Shown here in pieces: positions 24,273-37,186 of a DNA stretch of 64,000 nucleotides; the stretch's first letter is position 1; each line of letters opens with the position of its first letter. This stretch comes from Sphagnum compactum (Eukaryota > Bryophyta > Sphagnopsida > Sphagnales): contig OZ234493.1 in NCBI GenBank assembly GCA_965153455.1, positions 20,512,213 to 20,576,212 on the forward strand. The letters are read 5' to 3'. Made by a program: the position numbers and the translations under genes. The notes under the pieces were generated by a model. That model searched no databases. It was not told the origin of the DNA and was given only the letters and a program-made list of their open reading frames with translations.

Positions 24273-24959
24273 CTCCCACTAATACATTAGCAAAGTCCAA
24301 AAATAACCATCTAAGAGTAGTAAGCTTTAATCCACTTTTGTATCACTTATTTTTGTCACTTTTTATCTTTTCTAACTTCCATCGTTTCTTCTTTGGTTCT
24401 CACTACCTTTGTATTTTTGGCTCCCACTTCTTTTTGTAGGTCCATTGTTTTTTATTGTGAATAAAAACTTTTTGTCTTCACAATAGGTTTGCTATAATGG
24501 ACAATTTTTTTGTTGTAGAACATGCGCCATTGATGAGCTTGTGAACATGGCCCATTCAATGATGATGCATTATACAACATTGAATCATTTGTGATGGATG
24601 AACTAGGTGAACAAGGTCCTTCTTGTGATGATTTGGCCAATTATATATTGATAAGTTAAATTGCCATTCCTAGACATTTTTTGCTTCATCATGTTTTCCA
24701 TTTTTGGGTTGTGTAAATGTAAAACCTTCAAACATAAATATGAACACTCACTTCAAGGATTTGCTATTTTATTTATATAACTTGGAATAATGTGGTTGTA
24801 AGATCATATTACAAAATGTCAAGAGCGTGTTTGAGCTTAGCTATTTGCTCAAGTAGTCTTCACATTCTTGCAAATGACAATAATAACACAACTTTCTTGT
24901 TTCAATGGAAAATTGAGGAATTTCTCACACACAAATGATAAGAGCATGAGGATTCAAAT

Positions 24960-27180
24960 GAATAGACAACAAGTTAAGTGCCTTTGAATAAACCAAGTGA
25001 TGTCATACATTTTATATTGCTTCTTTTTAGACAAACTTTAGTAAATATATCAACTACTAAGGTTGAAATATTTTCACATTCCAATCTAACTTGCTGAACT
25101 TGAATTTGTTCTTTGGTAAAATGATATTGTGCGTGTGATATTTAAGGTTTTAAATGAAGGTAGTTTAACACTTTGGTTGTTAGTATAAATCAATGTTGGA
25201 TGTGGTTGAGGAAAATCAATTTAGCTAATAGTTTTCTAAACCAAATGGCTTGTATTGTAAAGCCATGCATTCATATTTAATGCTTGAAAGAACAATTGAA
25301 GGTTTTTAATGATTTGCCTAAGATTTAATTGGGCCAACTAATAGAAAACAAATCCAAAAGTTGAATAGTGTGTGTTTCTATCACTTGCTTAATCAACATC
25401 AGAAAACCCATGTTATAACATGTGGCCATCATTTTGCCTTTGCTATTGGATGCCTATTGATAAAATACTTTTGATGTAATGTAATATATGTTTGGCAATT
25501 GTTAATGTACTTCCCCATAATTGGAAAAACCCACCACTTGAACTGAGGAATTTGCATTGGGTTTGTATATCTTATGGACTATCATATTTAGATAATTTCA
25601 CATTAGATTCCATAGGTGTAAAAAGTAAATTACAATTCATCATTTTGAATTTATGTAGGACTCGACTTAACTATTTTTCTTGTAATAACATCAACCAACT
25701 TGTTTTTTGTTGTGAATGATTTGTATGCCCATTGTCAAGACAATAATTAATATCCTCTTCATGAGACATTTCAAACTCTTCCAATTGATCTTTCAAGTCA
25801 AATAAAGACATAGGTAATTTTCTCACAACAATGCAATCATGAACATATAGAATAATAAAGTGGCCTTCATAATGTATCTTAATGCAAATATTACAATCAA
25901 CTTTTATCCTTGAAAAATTATGACTTTTTAAATAGGTATTTAACCTTTGATACCATGTTGTACGGATTGTCATAGTCCATATGGCGATTTATATAACTTG
26001 CATACAAGATTTTGGGACTTTTGGCATGTAAAAGTTTTCATCCAAAACCCCATTTAAAAATCTAGTTTCAAAATCAAATTGATGAACTTCTAAATCAAAT
26101 TGGGCTATTAGTGTTAACAAAATATTTATGGAAGTGATACAACAAGGGAATTTTTTTTTCCAAAATCAATCTAAGGAACCTAACTAAAACTTCATGCAAC
26201 TAGACATGCTTTATTTTGTTCACACATCCATCTATGTTGTATTTTATTTTGAAGTTCCAATTACAAGTGAAAGGTTTTCCATGTTTTAGCAATGTAACAA
26301 ATGTCCATGTATTGTTTTTCTTTAAAGTTGTTATTTCAAAATATGTAATTTTGTTCCAATGTAGAAATTCACTACTTTTCAAAACTTTTGACATGGATTG
26401 AGTTTTTATAATATGTTTTTGTGCAACAAATGTTATAGGATTTACCTTTTTCTTGAGGTTTGAAGTGACTTTTCTATTTTTTATAATCTTTATAAATTTA
26501 ATAAGTGCTTGCATTTTTCTATGTGATATAGCATGTGTTATTTCACTCGAAGAACTCTCAAATGTAGGTGTAATAATTGTATTACAAGACCATTGGATTG
26601 ACATTTTTTTGATTAATTACACTTAATCTTGAAATTTTTGAATTATACTTTGAAAGTTGTGGTGATCCACCTTTTTCATTACATGAATAATTCACATTTG
26701 ATACATTATCTCAATTGGTTGTTGTTTAGAGCTAATCTGGGATTAATTTTCAAATTTGTTGTTGTGTAAATGGTAAATTTGGTTGAAGATTATTCATGGA
26801 GTTGTAGGTGCTTCAAAGTTTCATGGTATTATAGTGATTATATTAAAAAATAATGATTTAATTCTTCTTGAGGTTGTTTTTAATTAGATTGAATGAAGAT
26901 TTGGACTTAAGGTGCGACATTTCATCAAAAACTACATCCGTCAATATAATAATTTGATTAGACCCCTTCTTCATCAATCGATAAGGTTTTGATTTTTCAC
27001 TATAATTTAAATATTTACACAAGCTATAGAATGTGAGTCAATTTTCTGTTTGTTGTCTTGATGAACTAATGCATATGCAATACACCTAAAAACTATGAGG
27101 TGTGGTATATTAGGTTCTTCTAAAGATTTTGTAGGTGATTGACAATAGCTTTTCTTGTTTGAATATCAATAGTAATTTAT
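24960..27180 (-). pseudogene. Copia pol remnant (integrase to RNase H)
   Basis: Going down the minus strand the usual copia order is visible. At about 27.1-26.9 kb is the integrase C-terminal stretch with a SEKSKPYRL-like and DVVFDE-like block. At about 26.4-26.2 kb is NTWTFVTLLKHGKPF with a W-x-FK-x-K-x-x-x-DG block, the opening of reverse transcriptase. At about 25.95-25.8 kb is WYQRLNTYLKSHNFSRIKVD followed by YVHD, where active copia enzymes have YVDD, so one catalytic Asp is lost. At about 25.4-25.0 kb are the RNase H blocks (GFSDVD for the usual GYSDADW, and IYTNNQS for the usual YxDNQSA). Many stops and frameshifts are present. Confidence 0.8.
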
Positions 27181-27490
27181 GTTTCCATACATGAAAATAA
27201 GAACCATCAATTTTTTGAACGACTTATGTCCACTTTGTTCAATGCCATTCATAATTTTGCAATATGAACCTCAAATAACATGAAACTTGCAAAATTTATT
27301 TTTCATAGCAACAATTTGTCCAAGTCAAGCAATTAAGAGAAAGTCTAAATTCTTTTGTTAGATGTTTCATGCTTATCATAACTTATATGATCAATTAACA
27401 TTCTTAAAACTTGATCTTGACATGATGTTCTCTCATTTCAAAAGTTCAAACATGGTAACAATTTATGACAAAATTGAGTGTGGCCAAATT

Positions 27491-27504
27491 GCACTCTGAT
27501 ACCA
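27491..27504 (-). other. Copia primer-binding site
   Basis: On the minus strand this reads TGGTATCAGAGTGC. It is an exact match over the first eleven bases to the usual plant copia primer-binding site, three bases inside the LTR end. Confidence 0.8.
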
Positions 27505-27507
27505 TAT

Positions 27508-27700
27508 TGAAATTACATAGATAAACATAATAATGATTTCGTAAATATTATGTCATCAAGAATGTTCATACACACATCTATAAAGCCAAATGTCTCTGGT
27601 GATCATAGATCTGAGGAGTCACCGAAATTAGCTATATCTAAGAGTATTACTATGATATAATATTCATGTACTATACAATATGTGTACAATAATGGGTACC
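27508..27700 (-). repeat. Copia 5' LTR
   Basis: Homologous to 24090-24272 and bounded on its inner side by the primer-binding site. The outer end is blurred by divergence. Confidence 0.7.
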
Positions 27701-28385
27701 CATGGTTCATTGATTCTTTTAAAAAAGAAAAGAAAACAGAACCGGAGGTTCTCTGATTCTGAAGTATTTAAGGAATTAGACACTGATGGTTATTAACAAA
27801 ATCAAATACCCACCCAACACTAGAAATTACCGGACAGGTTTCAGGAACTTTTAGCCCAAGACAGTATGTATCTGTGCAATTTGCTGGTCTGGAATTGGTC
27901 AGAGAACAAATTAAATCTGTCATTACAAGAGCACACTCCCTTTCGAATGGCTACAGCAGCAACAGTCATATTACAATATTTCTGCTTTAGAACACTGGTG
28001 GCAATCCCTAAATGCTGCTAGTGCATGCACTCTTTAGAATGAATCTGGCAGCAACAGTCATAGTACAACATCTCTGCTTGAGAACAATGGTAGAAATCCC
28101 AAAATGCTGCTACTTGGTGTGTGCAGTGCAGCTAAAATTGAACAACATAAATCATTTGGATAACTGTAGGTAAACTGGCCATCCTTGTGGATTCCCATGA
28201 GACCATTAAATAAGTTGAAACCTTTCTTGCTCAGACCAATGAGCCACCCAACTGCATGATTCAACCTCTTGTTGAGTCATATGCTCCATGTGAAAGCTAT
28301 CAGTGGCATGCCAAGTTGAGCATAGAGCCACCACTAGAATAAGTTGAAAGGGTAGAATTACTACTCCACATTACTGTGAAAGCAC
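27701..28385. other. 3' flank of the CAT gene
   Basis: Probably includes the 3' untranslated region of the minus-strand amino acid transporter gene that ends at 28386. Two similar blocks (around 27935-28020 and 28035-28115) share CAGCAACAGTCATA and AATGCTGCTA and look like an old local duplication. No coding sequence recognised. Confidence 0.45.
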
Positions 28386-30991
28386 TCACACTTGTGTATC
28401 TGGCAACAGCTTAGAAGTCGTGGTTTGCTCCTCCTTTGGCAACTCCCCTGCCAGCTTACTGTGGCTCATCCCATAGAACAGATACACCACTACTCCCAAA
28501 ACCATCCAGACTGAAACACGCAACCATGTAGGGAGCCCAAGACTCACGAGCAAGTATACATTCACAAGAATGCTCCCCAATGGTAATGCTGGTACCCATG
28601 GACAATGGAAGCCTCCTGCTTGCCCAAACTTGTGATGGCCTTCATCTTGCTCAATCAAGAACAAAACAGTCGATGCAGCCACAAATGATGGAGTTCCCAG
28701 CAACCCCAACAGCCATCGGATAGAGATTGGAAGGTCATTTGCAGCAGCAGCCAGGCTGATGAGGACAACACCAACACAAACTCCAGTTATGGCAAACACT
28801 GCTGCCCATCGCCTCAAGTCCTCATTTGACTCCAGTGTATCAGTCTCCTGTGCATATAGCAAAGATTCATGAAGCACTGGTCTGGAACTGCTAGGGGACT
28901 CTGGGGCTGCATTCACCTCCTGGTCACCTGCCTCATCCTGGAGTAGAAGAGACTCACTGCTGCTCACTGATGATGCACAATCGTCTTCAATTCCACGGCC
29001 AGGCAGTGTTTGCAAGGATGCATCTGACAAAATTGACAATACAGGTGAGAACATGGTGGCTTTGGTGAAAACTGGCCTTGATGATGAAATGTGCACAGAT
29101 GGAGGACCCTTGTCAGGTACTGTAGCTTGGATGACTACCTTTGCAACCTCTGGAGGTGGTACATATCTCAGGATTAGAAGGCATACAGCAACAACTGTGA
29201 AGGCTGACAATGTCCCCACACTCACCATGCCCGAAAGCTGGTCCACATTCATAGAGAATGCCATGAGTGATGCAACCATACCAGTAATCAAGGTACCATT
29301 GACAGGCACAGCTGTGATGGGGTGGAGGATGGAGAAGAAGGGTGGGATCAAGCCATCCCGTGCCATTGCCATCAAAATTCTGGGTTGAGGCAGAATTGAA
29401 CCCATAAGGGTAGTGGACAATGCAGCAATTGCACCTGCTGCTACAACAAACGTTGCCCAGGGCATGCCATGGTTATCGAAGGCAGAGGACAGAGGTGTGT
29501 CTGGGTCTATCAGATTGAAGGGGACAAGGCCCACAATCACAGTAGAGAGCAACATGTACAGGCCTCCACAGATGAGCAGAGCAAATCCAATGCCCAGAGG
29601 GAGGTCTCGCTGGGGATTCTTCACCTCCTCTGCTGTACTGGCAACAGTGTCAAAACCAATGTATGCAAAGAAAAGAGTTGCTGCACCTCCAAGCATCCCA
29701 TTGACTCCATAGGGCAGGTACCCTTGAGACTGGTGGTAGCCCTCCCACCCACTGGTAAAGCCTGCCCATGAACCTGCTAACACCACAAATACCAACACTA
29801 GAATGTTGAGAACTACCATAACAGACTGCACCCTTGCACTCTCCCGAATGCCCATACATAGGAGTCCTGTGACCACCAACACCAACAGCCCAGCGCAGGG
29901 GTCAACTACAATGTCAATCCCAGGAATGGTTCGGCGTACTATCCAGCTTGGCAAATTCTGTTCCCCTCCAAAAAAGACTCCCAAGTTTGGCGAGATACCC
30001 CGTGCAACAGTGGCGCCACCCACTGTGTATTCCAATATAAGACCCCAGCCAATGATCCAAGCCACCCTGCACACAAACAAATCATAACTGTGTTGATTTT
30101 ACTGCCACCTACCTTCAGTTGCTCACACCCCACAGTGAAAATTGTGACAACTCCAAGTTGAAAATGACAAATGTGTGTGTTTCCTCTTTCCACCCCACTC
30201 CAGCTTGGAACAAGAATTGTGGGGGATGAGGGTTTCCCTTCATTATCAAGCTTGCTCTTGCAAGTAGCTGTGCATTTGCATCAAACAAAACAGAAAACAA
30301 ACAGCAGAAAAAATAACAAGTATTGGCTGTTACATACCCCTCACCCACACATGTGTAGGCATAATGGTAAGCACTACCAGCAGAAGGGAGGCGGCTTGAA
30401 AGCTCTGCATAGCACAAAGCTGCAAGAGCTGCAGCTATCCCAGCAATGAGGAATGACAACGTGAGTGCTGGCCCTGCTCGCTCCCTGGCAACTGTCCCCA
30501 CCAGCACATACACCCCTGCTCCTATGGTTGATCCTATCCCTGCAATTTCACACATCTATGTCTGTCAGTAAGTCAGTCAGTCAGTGGTGCAAGCCAGTAT
30601 CTATTCTATCTGCCATAGAAAAATGCAGATGTCCAAGTGCAACTGTGGTTACCATGGCAACAGACAACACAAATTCCAAAGATTCCAGGACTCTTCACAT
30701 GTGAACTGCATTACTAGCCTAGAGCCTGAAGGAATTCAAAACAGTCTCAACTGCAATTCTTATCAGATACTAGAGTTCCAAGTCCACCACTCCTGAAATG
30801 ATGTACCAAAATTCACACATCCTGCACACATGAGCAGTCTCGGGAAATCAAACAAGGCAGAGAGGGGGGGATTGCAAACCTATGGAGACGAGGTCCATGA
30901 CACGGAGCCTCCTGGCCAGTTCCATGTGACCGGCATGGCGATGCTGCCGCACCGCCTTCCTCCGCCATAGCGCCAGTATAGTCGTCTTCAT
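28386..30991 (-). CDS. CAT: Cationic amino acid transporter (CAT family)
   Basis: Three exons, 30991-30880, 30539-30338 and 30066-28386, join in phase (introns of 340 and 271 bp, GT-AG) to give 664 residues. Plant CATs of the CAT2/CAT3/CAT4 group are about 600-640. These are APC-superfamily, 12-14-helix permeases moving cationic and other amino acids across the plasma membrane or tonoplast. Landmarks are [14 protein letters not shown] (24-37) then GIGSTIGAG (38-46), [15 protein letters not shown] in the second exon, [17 protein letters not shown] at the start of the third, [20 protein letters not shown] (241-260), [13 protein letters not shown], and [19 protein letters not shown] near the C-terminus. 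The start is supported by homology and by an in-frame TGA about 45 bp upstream. An unusually long Ser/acid-rich loop (about 407-525) separates the last helix of the core from the C-terminal helices. Vacuolar versus plasma-membrane location cannot be told. Confidence 0.93.
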
Positions 30992-32260
30992 GTCAAAAAT
31001 GCCCAAAATACCAAAAATGCGTTGGGAAAGTGTTCAAAAGCTGTCTCAATATCATCACATCTGAAAAAACAACTACTCCTTCTACTAAGTCCTACCCACT
31101 CCCTCTATCGCTCCCATCATCAACTCCAAGGTTCAGATTCGCTCTACTACAGTCTCCTTTCGACAGTAGTTTCCCTTCTCCCCCTCCTATTCCTCGTCCT
31201 CGTTCTCTTCACCATGTTCTAATCCTTTTTCAAGTAGTGTGCACGCTATGTACTAGTACATAATATTCTAGTGCTCCAAGTCTTCACACGACGACGACGA
31301 TGACGACGAAGCCGATTTCACCTCCTTGTTTTTTCCCCTCTTCTTCTTCCTTCTATCTTACTCCTTACTCATCTTCACACACACTCTTGTGTGCAAAAGA
31401 TTCTTCAATTGTAGTCCAAATTCTCTGCCCCGGGGAGACGCGTGCAACAACAGCCGACTAACCCTTTCTTCGTCCCAGACGGCTGTGAACCGACCTCTAG
31501 AGGGAGACTCAAACCACTACACACGCACAACGCCAAAAACGTGAGATCTGTAAAATACAAAACAAAAAACAAAACCCAAAAAAATAAAAATTCTTCCAAG
31601 ACTCGAGTTTTTTACTCCTGAAGTCAGAATCTACCAAACCCCAGAGAATCCCCCCCCCCAAACAATTGGGAGCCAATTCATTAGCTTACAACTCATTGAC
31701 TGAACAATCCACCCATTTCAAGTTGATTTGACCATCCGATCAATGGCTAGATTACAACTATAGACTGTTCAATTGCTCGATTACAAGATTGAATTGACTG
31801 TTCAATTGCTCGATTACAAGATTAGATTGAGTGTTCAATTGCTCGATTGTAAGTTCATGACAGATTGGTCGATTGATTAAAATTTTGCCGCAAGCTTTCT
31901 TTGGGAATATGAGTTAATTTATGTTTTAATTTACTGCACCACAACAGATGCACCACAACAGATGCGTGTGGTTGTGGAATCTGGTGAAGAGGGGTTTCAT
32001 CGACTTTTTGGGGAGACAAGCTTTTTTTTTTTTTTGCCTTTTTCTTTTGTGCCCCTTCTGCTTCTATTTGTGGGGTCCTTTGGGAAAGGTGGGTTTCCAT
32101 ACTTTGCGTGCCAGCAGCAATGGGACACCTTCCTTGAGCTTGGAATGGCGTGTAAACCAGAGCTTCAAGGAAAGAAGAAAGGTGGCCACAGTGAAAGATG
32201 TATGATAAGTGGTCAGGAAACAGTTTTCTGTTGGGTTTCAGTTCATTAGTTAACCAAGGT
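30992..32260. other. CAT 5' flank and short repeats
   Basis: The first few hundred bases are the presumed leader and promoter of the CAT gene, CT-rich on the plus strand. No TATA box was fixed. The rest holds a three-copy 33-bp tandem repeat and poly-T runs. Plus-strand open frames at 31.95-32.25 kb look non-coding. Confidence 0.4.
31766..31864. repeat. 33-bp tandem repeat, 3 copies
   Basis: TGTTCAATTGCTCGATTACA recurs at 31766 and 31799, and with two changes at 31832. Confidence 0.9.
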
Positions 32261-32565
32261 AATTAGCTCAAGTTACTTTTCTTAACTACCTATTCACTAA
32301 CAACCCACAAGCAGGTTGTTAGTAAGGTAGTAAAAACAGCTCCTTCCTTACCTGTGTATAAACCATCTACTTACTCAGTAGTTACCTATTTTCCTACCTA
32401 TCTACCTATACATGAGAGAGCTATTTCCTACAGAATTGGTTACCAAGGTGAAAACAAATATGAACTCAGTTGAGGTTCATCCACAGCTGAGTAACAACGG
32501 GCATCCAGTGGATGGATGGTGCACTGGTGGGTGCTGGTTCACTGTGGCCGTGTGACCTGCCTAAT
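32261..32565. repeat. Dispersed repeat family R2, copy 2
   Basis: Contains TACCTATCTACCTA-type motifs, the hairpin CTCAGTTG...CAGCTGAG (32465-32491) and GGATGGATGGTGCACTGG followed by TGGGTGCTGGTTCAC. The order is the same as in the other R2 copies. Confidence 0.6.
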
Positions 32566-35500
32566 AAGTAACTAATAATAGAATGGGGAGCTTGGGGGGG
32601 GGGGGAGGGGGGGTGGACAGACCGACAGATGGGGGGTGAAGATGACAATTCCTTGTATATTTCAACACAAAGGTTTCCCAGGTGAGTTTCATACAAGTTT
32701 GTTAAGATACCAGACAGCCTGTTTCCGTGTCTTCTTCGGGTATAAGAAGAATTGGGGTGCAACATTGACACTTTCACACAGAGAGTGCAAAGCGGTGCCA
32801 AAAGTAAGTGAACCCAGCACCTACTCTTGTTGGTTACCTTCACCTTCTGGAGTGAGACCTGACCTCTTATTAGTGGCTATATTCAACCTCTAAAGTGTTA
32901 AATTGGAACTCTGAGACCTTCATCTAGAGTCTTCTTAGGCCCGCATTAGGAGTCACGGCTGAAAAAACTTGAGGTCAACTTTGATCATTTTTGGCTTGTT
33001 GTTTGGTCCAACTTACCAATAAAATGTTAGAACATTGATGTCAGGATATTAATAAATGCTGAAACCTTGGCCTCAAGGGTTGCAAATTGGCTTCCCAATT
33101 TGGATGATATCCTTTTTTCAGGCTTGGGTCCAATACAAAGGCCATGAAGTTCGGCATCTACCTATTAGTAACTTGGGGGCAAATTGAAAATATTCTTTTT
33201 CTATTTCAGCCTTGACTCCTAGTGTAAAGGCCTTGGGGGTGATTTCAACTTTTGCACCAATAGAAATGCTTGATTTTGAGTTGAATATTGGCCTTGACTC
33301 CTTAGAATGGAATATTTCTCACAATGTTTCACAGAAGCAACCAAAATTAATTTTGGAGTTTTTCCCATTGTACAAGTGGTAAGTGCTGGTTCACCCAAGG
33401 CAGAGATTTTTTTGGTGGCGAATTTTCTCCATGTGGTAAAACATATTATGGCAAAAGAAAAAAAATTGTCAAGAATTTCCCATTAAAAAAATTGCCATTT
33501 TTTTTTTAAATTGGAAAAATCATCACAATTGCCTGCAATTTGAAAGGGTGCTTAAGATTGTTTACTTTCATATTTTGAATATTGTCAAATTTGGCTAAAT
33601 ATACTTATGAGTGATCACCACTTGAGCAACATCACAAAATTGACCCAAAAAGAAAAAACATTGAACCACGTGAGTGTAATGCAATGCAAGCCTGGGTGAT
33701 AAAGATATTTCAGATATTGTAAAAACCAATCAAATTTTGTTTATTGTGTACAATTGTATCAGGTAAATTCGCTTAGTATTTTATAGATTTTGTAAGATCT
33801 CTGCAAGAGTAATATAGTTTTTACACATTCTCGCCAAATTATTATACAAAAAACAAATGGCTTTTTAAATTTAAGAGAGAACAAATGCCTAGCAATGTTA
33901 GATTTTCTAGCCTAAAATAATAATTTTGTGAACTCCCCTCGATATCCTAGTTGATTATTTTTAGATATACCTCGAATGTCAATATTGCAATAAGATCGCA
34001 AATAATAGAAAATTTTGCATTTCGATATCTTTTCCAACACTTACATTTCAAGTTCATCATCGTATATTATCATTGGAGATCAAAAGTAGCCAATTTCAAG
34101 GATGACAAAGCTTTTGAATCACCTACATGTTTTAGCACTAACATTGGGTCTCTTTTGACATGGTTAGGTCTAGTTCATTCTTAGAATATAAGAACCAATA
34201 GTAGGTAGGTAGCTGGGGACAAGTAAGTGTATTTACTTGTTGTTCATGCAATATTATCATTCTATTGATTTATTGGCTTTGTCTTGCAAAGGCATTGCGA
34301 GAACACCTTTTGAGCACTAATAAGGGTCGGACAATCAAAAGTATGCTGACTAGAGAAGGTTGCAAGTTCACCTTTTGAGCACTAATAAGGGTTGGACAAT
34401 CAAAAGTATGCTGACTAGATAAGGAAGTTCCCTTTTTTTGTCTCATAATATGATGACGACTTAACAAAGGTTTTTTCTCAAGAAAATGCTTTTTAGAAAT
34501 CAATGTCATTTTTTGGGGGCACCAAAGATGGCAAAATTTCACCAACAAAATAAATTTTCATTTAAAAAATTTAAGAAAAAGATTTTTTGATTTTTTTTTT
34601 TGAAATCAAACACTTAATACATTCAACCAAAAATTGAAAACAATCCAATTTAAGCTTTTCGTGTGGCCAAAATTTTCATGCAAATGACCAAAACCTTGAT
34701 GTTTACCAAATACATATATATTGAAATGGAAATGAAAAAAATGGTTTAAACAATGGAAAAACATTTAGAATTAAAGTGTTGTATTTCAAATTCGAATTGA
34801 AACAATGAAGGTTCTGATGTACCCATGAGTTGCATAATTAAAATTCATTGGATGCCTTGTTCATTAATAAATCATAATTTAATTGCTGAACCATGATGAA
34901 GATTTTTAGTTGGTAATTTGCAGTCAACTATGTAATCAAAATTAATTAAAGTCAAAAAAATAATAAAAGTTTAGGGTTTTGATAAAGTTTTTTGTTTCAT
35001 ACTAAAGGTAATGTTGTATGTTTGTTATTTTTCCTTCTCACTAAAATGAACATTGTGTTTGATTTAAGCTTTCATTTTGTATTGTTGTTTTTTCAAAAGC
35101 ATGAGTTTTTGCAAATGTGTGTTTGTTAAATGTCTTTTTTTTACTACTTCACTTGTTTGTTGTCAATTCATTTAAATAAGTTACTACTTCTTTTTTTTCA
35201 CAATGTTGTTATTTTAATGAAAAAAGTTCGATTAATTATTACAATGGATGATTTGGATTTTTGAGTTTAAAATGTTATGTTTAAAGCAAAGGTGTTCAAT
35301 AGGTATGGCACCTTCGATCAAATTGTAAATAGAAGCATGTAAGATCCAAAGCTATGCATATTTGCATTATGATTTGTTGAACAAAGTGATTCTAACTACA
35401 ATCATTCTTAAAATGAAATCACCTTAGACAAATATGTATGAGTAGTATTTACAAAAAAACATGTTTATGAGGGTCGAAAATTTCAACATTGAGGCAAAGT

Positions 35501-36480
35501 TCAAAAAGGATTTGAAAAAGGTGACATGCATGTTGTCTTTACAATTGAATCGATGACCATTTTATCATCAATCATTGTTTTTGAACTTAAAATCATTCCT
35601 ATGTTTTTCACATGGATTCTATAAGAGAATTCAAAAGTCCTCTTCAAAGTTGAAAATTTATTATCATTTTTGTCGTCATTGATGGTGTAAGGGGAAGAGG
35701 GGATGATAAAGGTGAAAGATAGTTGTTGATTGCAAATGGAGAAGATGAATTTGAACATGATGTTTTTGGCAACAATTTCAAAACAAAGTATGAACAACTT
35801 TTTGAGACATACAATGGTGGCCAATGTGTTATGGTTTTGATAAAAAATGAGACAACATCTAAAGGAGAACAATATTTGAAGGCACATTTTTATTTGAATT
35901 TTTGAATTCCCTTTAAACCATTTTTGCAAAAGTTCATTTAAGATTTTTAATTCATTCATGAAAATATCACATGCATTTTCATTTAATCTATTTTTATTTT
36001 TGAAAATAGTTCCATGTTTCATTTTCATTTAGATGTACCCGATGAATATATTAAAAAATTATTTAGTCCAAATCTTGCACAAAGAAAAACAAACCAATTT
36101 TTTTTTAAGCTTTATAAACCACAAGCTGTACTAATTTTAAGATAATAACAAAACTTAAGCTCTATGAGTTTTTTAAAAAACTAATCAACTACATGAATTT
36201 TTTATAATAAAAACCCCTTTCATGAAAAATTCTAAAATCAAAATATGACAACAAAATTACAAAAAAAAAATCAAATTTTAAAACTTTAAGAAAAATGAAA
36301 CTAAAAATTAAGTGAAAAATGTTCTTTAATTTTTTCACTAAATTATATCCATTCATTACTATTGTTTGTTTCAAACATGTAAGTACTTAGTTTTAGATTA
36401 TGCACATTACGAAAAATTGTTTACACTTCTTTTGGAAAAACTTGGATTGAATTTTCATACAATATTATTGTTATTTACGT
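32566..36480. other. Intergenic AT-rich DNA
   Basis: No gene recognised. It includes a G-run (about 32592-32612) and the 65-bp tandem duplication at 34.3 kb. Open frames of up to 175 codons on the minus strand (35.5-36.0 kb) have low-complexity composition without motifs. Confidence 0.45.
34304..34424. repeat. 65-bp tandem duplication
   Basis: CACCTTTTGAGCACTAATAA at 34304 is repeated at 34369, and the following ACAATCAAAAGTATGCTGAC also recurs. The copies are almost identical, so the duplication is recent. Confidence 0.9.
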
Positions 36481-37186
36481 TTAAAGAAACGTTTGAACCG
36501 GTTTAGGTTTAGATTCCAAGAGGGTTCAACATTGCAAAAGAACCTAAACCCTAATCCCTCAACCCAAAAGCCAAGACCCATAAGCTTCATTAAGAATTCA
36601 GAGAATTCTTCATTTTGTGACCAGTTCTTGTTTCTCCAACAGTTCTCATGCAGCTTCACTCTCTATATTGTAGTTTTGGGTCATTGAAAGGTGATGGAAA
36701 ATAGAATGCTGCAGCAATCTGTAGCTCTGCTGTTGGATTTTGGTATGAATGATGCTCTTAGGTTTTCAATCTGTGTAATGGGGGATCATCCTTTGATATT
36801 CAGAGCCTTTCACATTGTGTAGCGTTCATCTCTGTAGTTGCAGAGCTTTGAGCTTGGGGGTACTAGGAATGAAGAAATGACTGGAAGATGCACCATCTGA
36901 GCTGTTGGGTTTGCTGCTTGAGGTTCCGTTTTGGTTTGCTGCAAGAAGACCTTTGGACTATTAGTAGGTCATCTTTCAGCTGCAGTATTAAATTTGGAGT
37001 GCATGAGCTTTCTCAGCAAGGACACATGCAATTGTTCTTATTGTTTTGGGGTGCTAGCATGTAATGAAGGTAAACAATTGTCCATGGAGGGTTTGGCAGA
37101 TGTCATATTGACCAGCCTTGCAGATGCGTCCCAGATTTCTTTTTACCAAACATGCTTCATTTCCATGATGGGTAGGAGGGATATGA
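36481..37186 (+). other. Region upstream of the THOC7-like fragment
   Basis: Less AT-rich than its surroundings and could hold 5' exons of the THOC7-like gene. I found no segment resembling the THOC7 N-terminus. An open plus-strand frame at 36931-37227 has no recognisable motif. Confidence 0.3.

Larger units (their letters stand above)
24090..27700 (-). mobile_element. Ty1/copia element with both LTRs, inactive
   Basis: Two related terminal segments (24090-24272 and 27508-27700) bracket about 3.2 kb that reads on the minus strand as a decayed copia polyprotein. A primer-binding site lies directly inside the 27.5-kb LTR. A purine-rich stretch (on the minus strand TAGTGGGAGTG) lies just inside the 24.27-kb LTR, as a polypurine tract would. 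The internal region is shorter than in intact copia elements (usually about 4 kb or more) and is full of stops. No clear 5-bp target duplication was found. Confidence 0.8.

Noticed and set aside
35501-36028. 175-codon minus-strand frame
   Set aside because: AT-driven composition (Phe/Ile/Lys/Asn) without domains.
36540-36570. CCTAAACCCTAATCCC stretch resembling plant telomere repeats
   Set aside because: Only about two imperfect units, consistent with chance.
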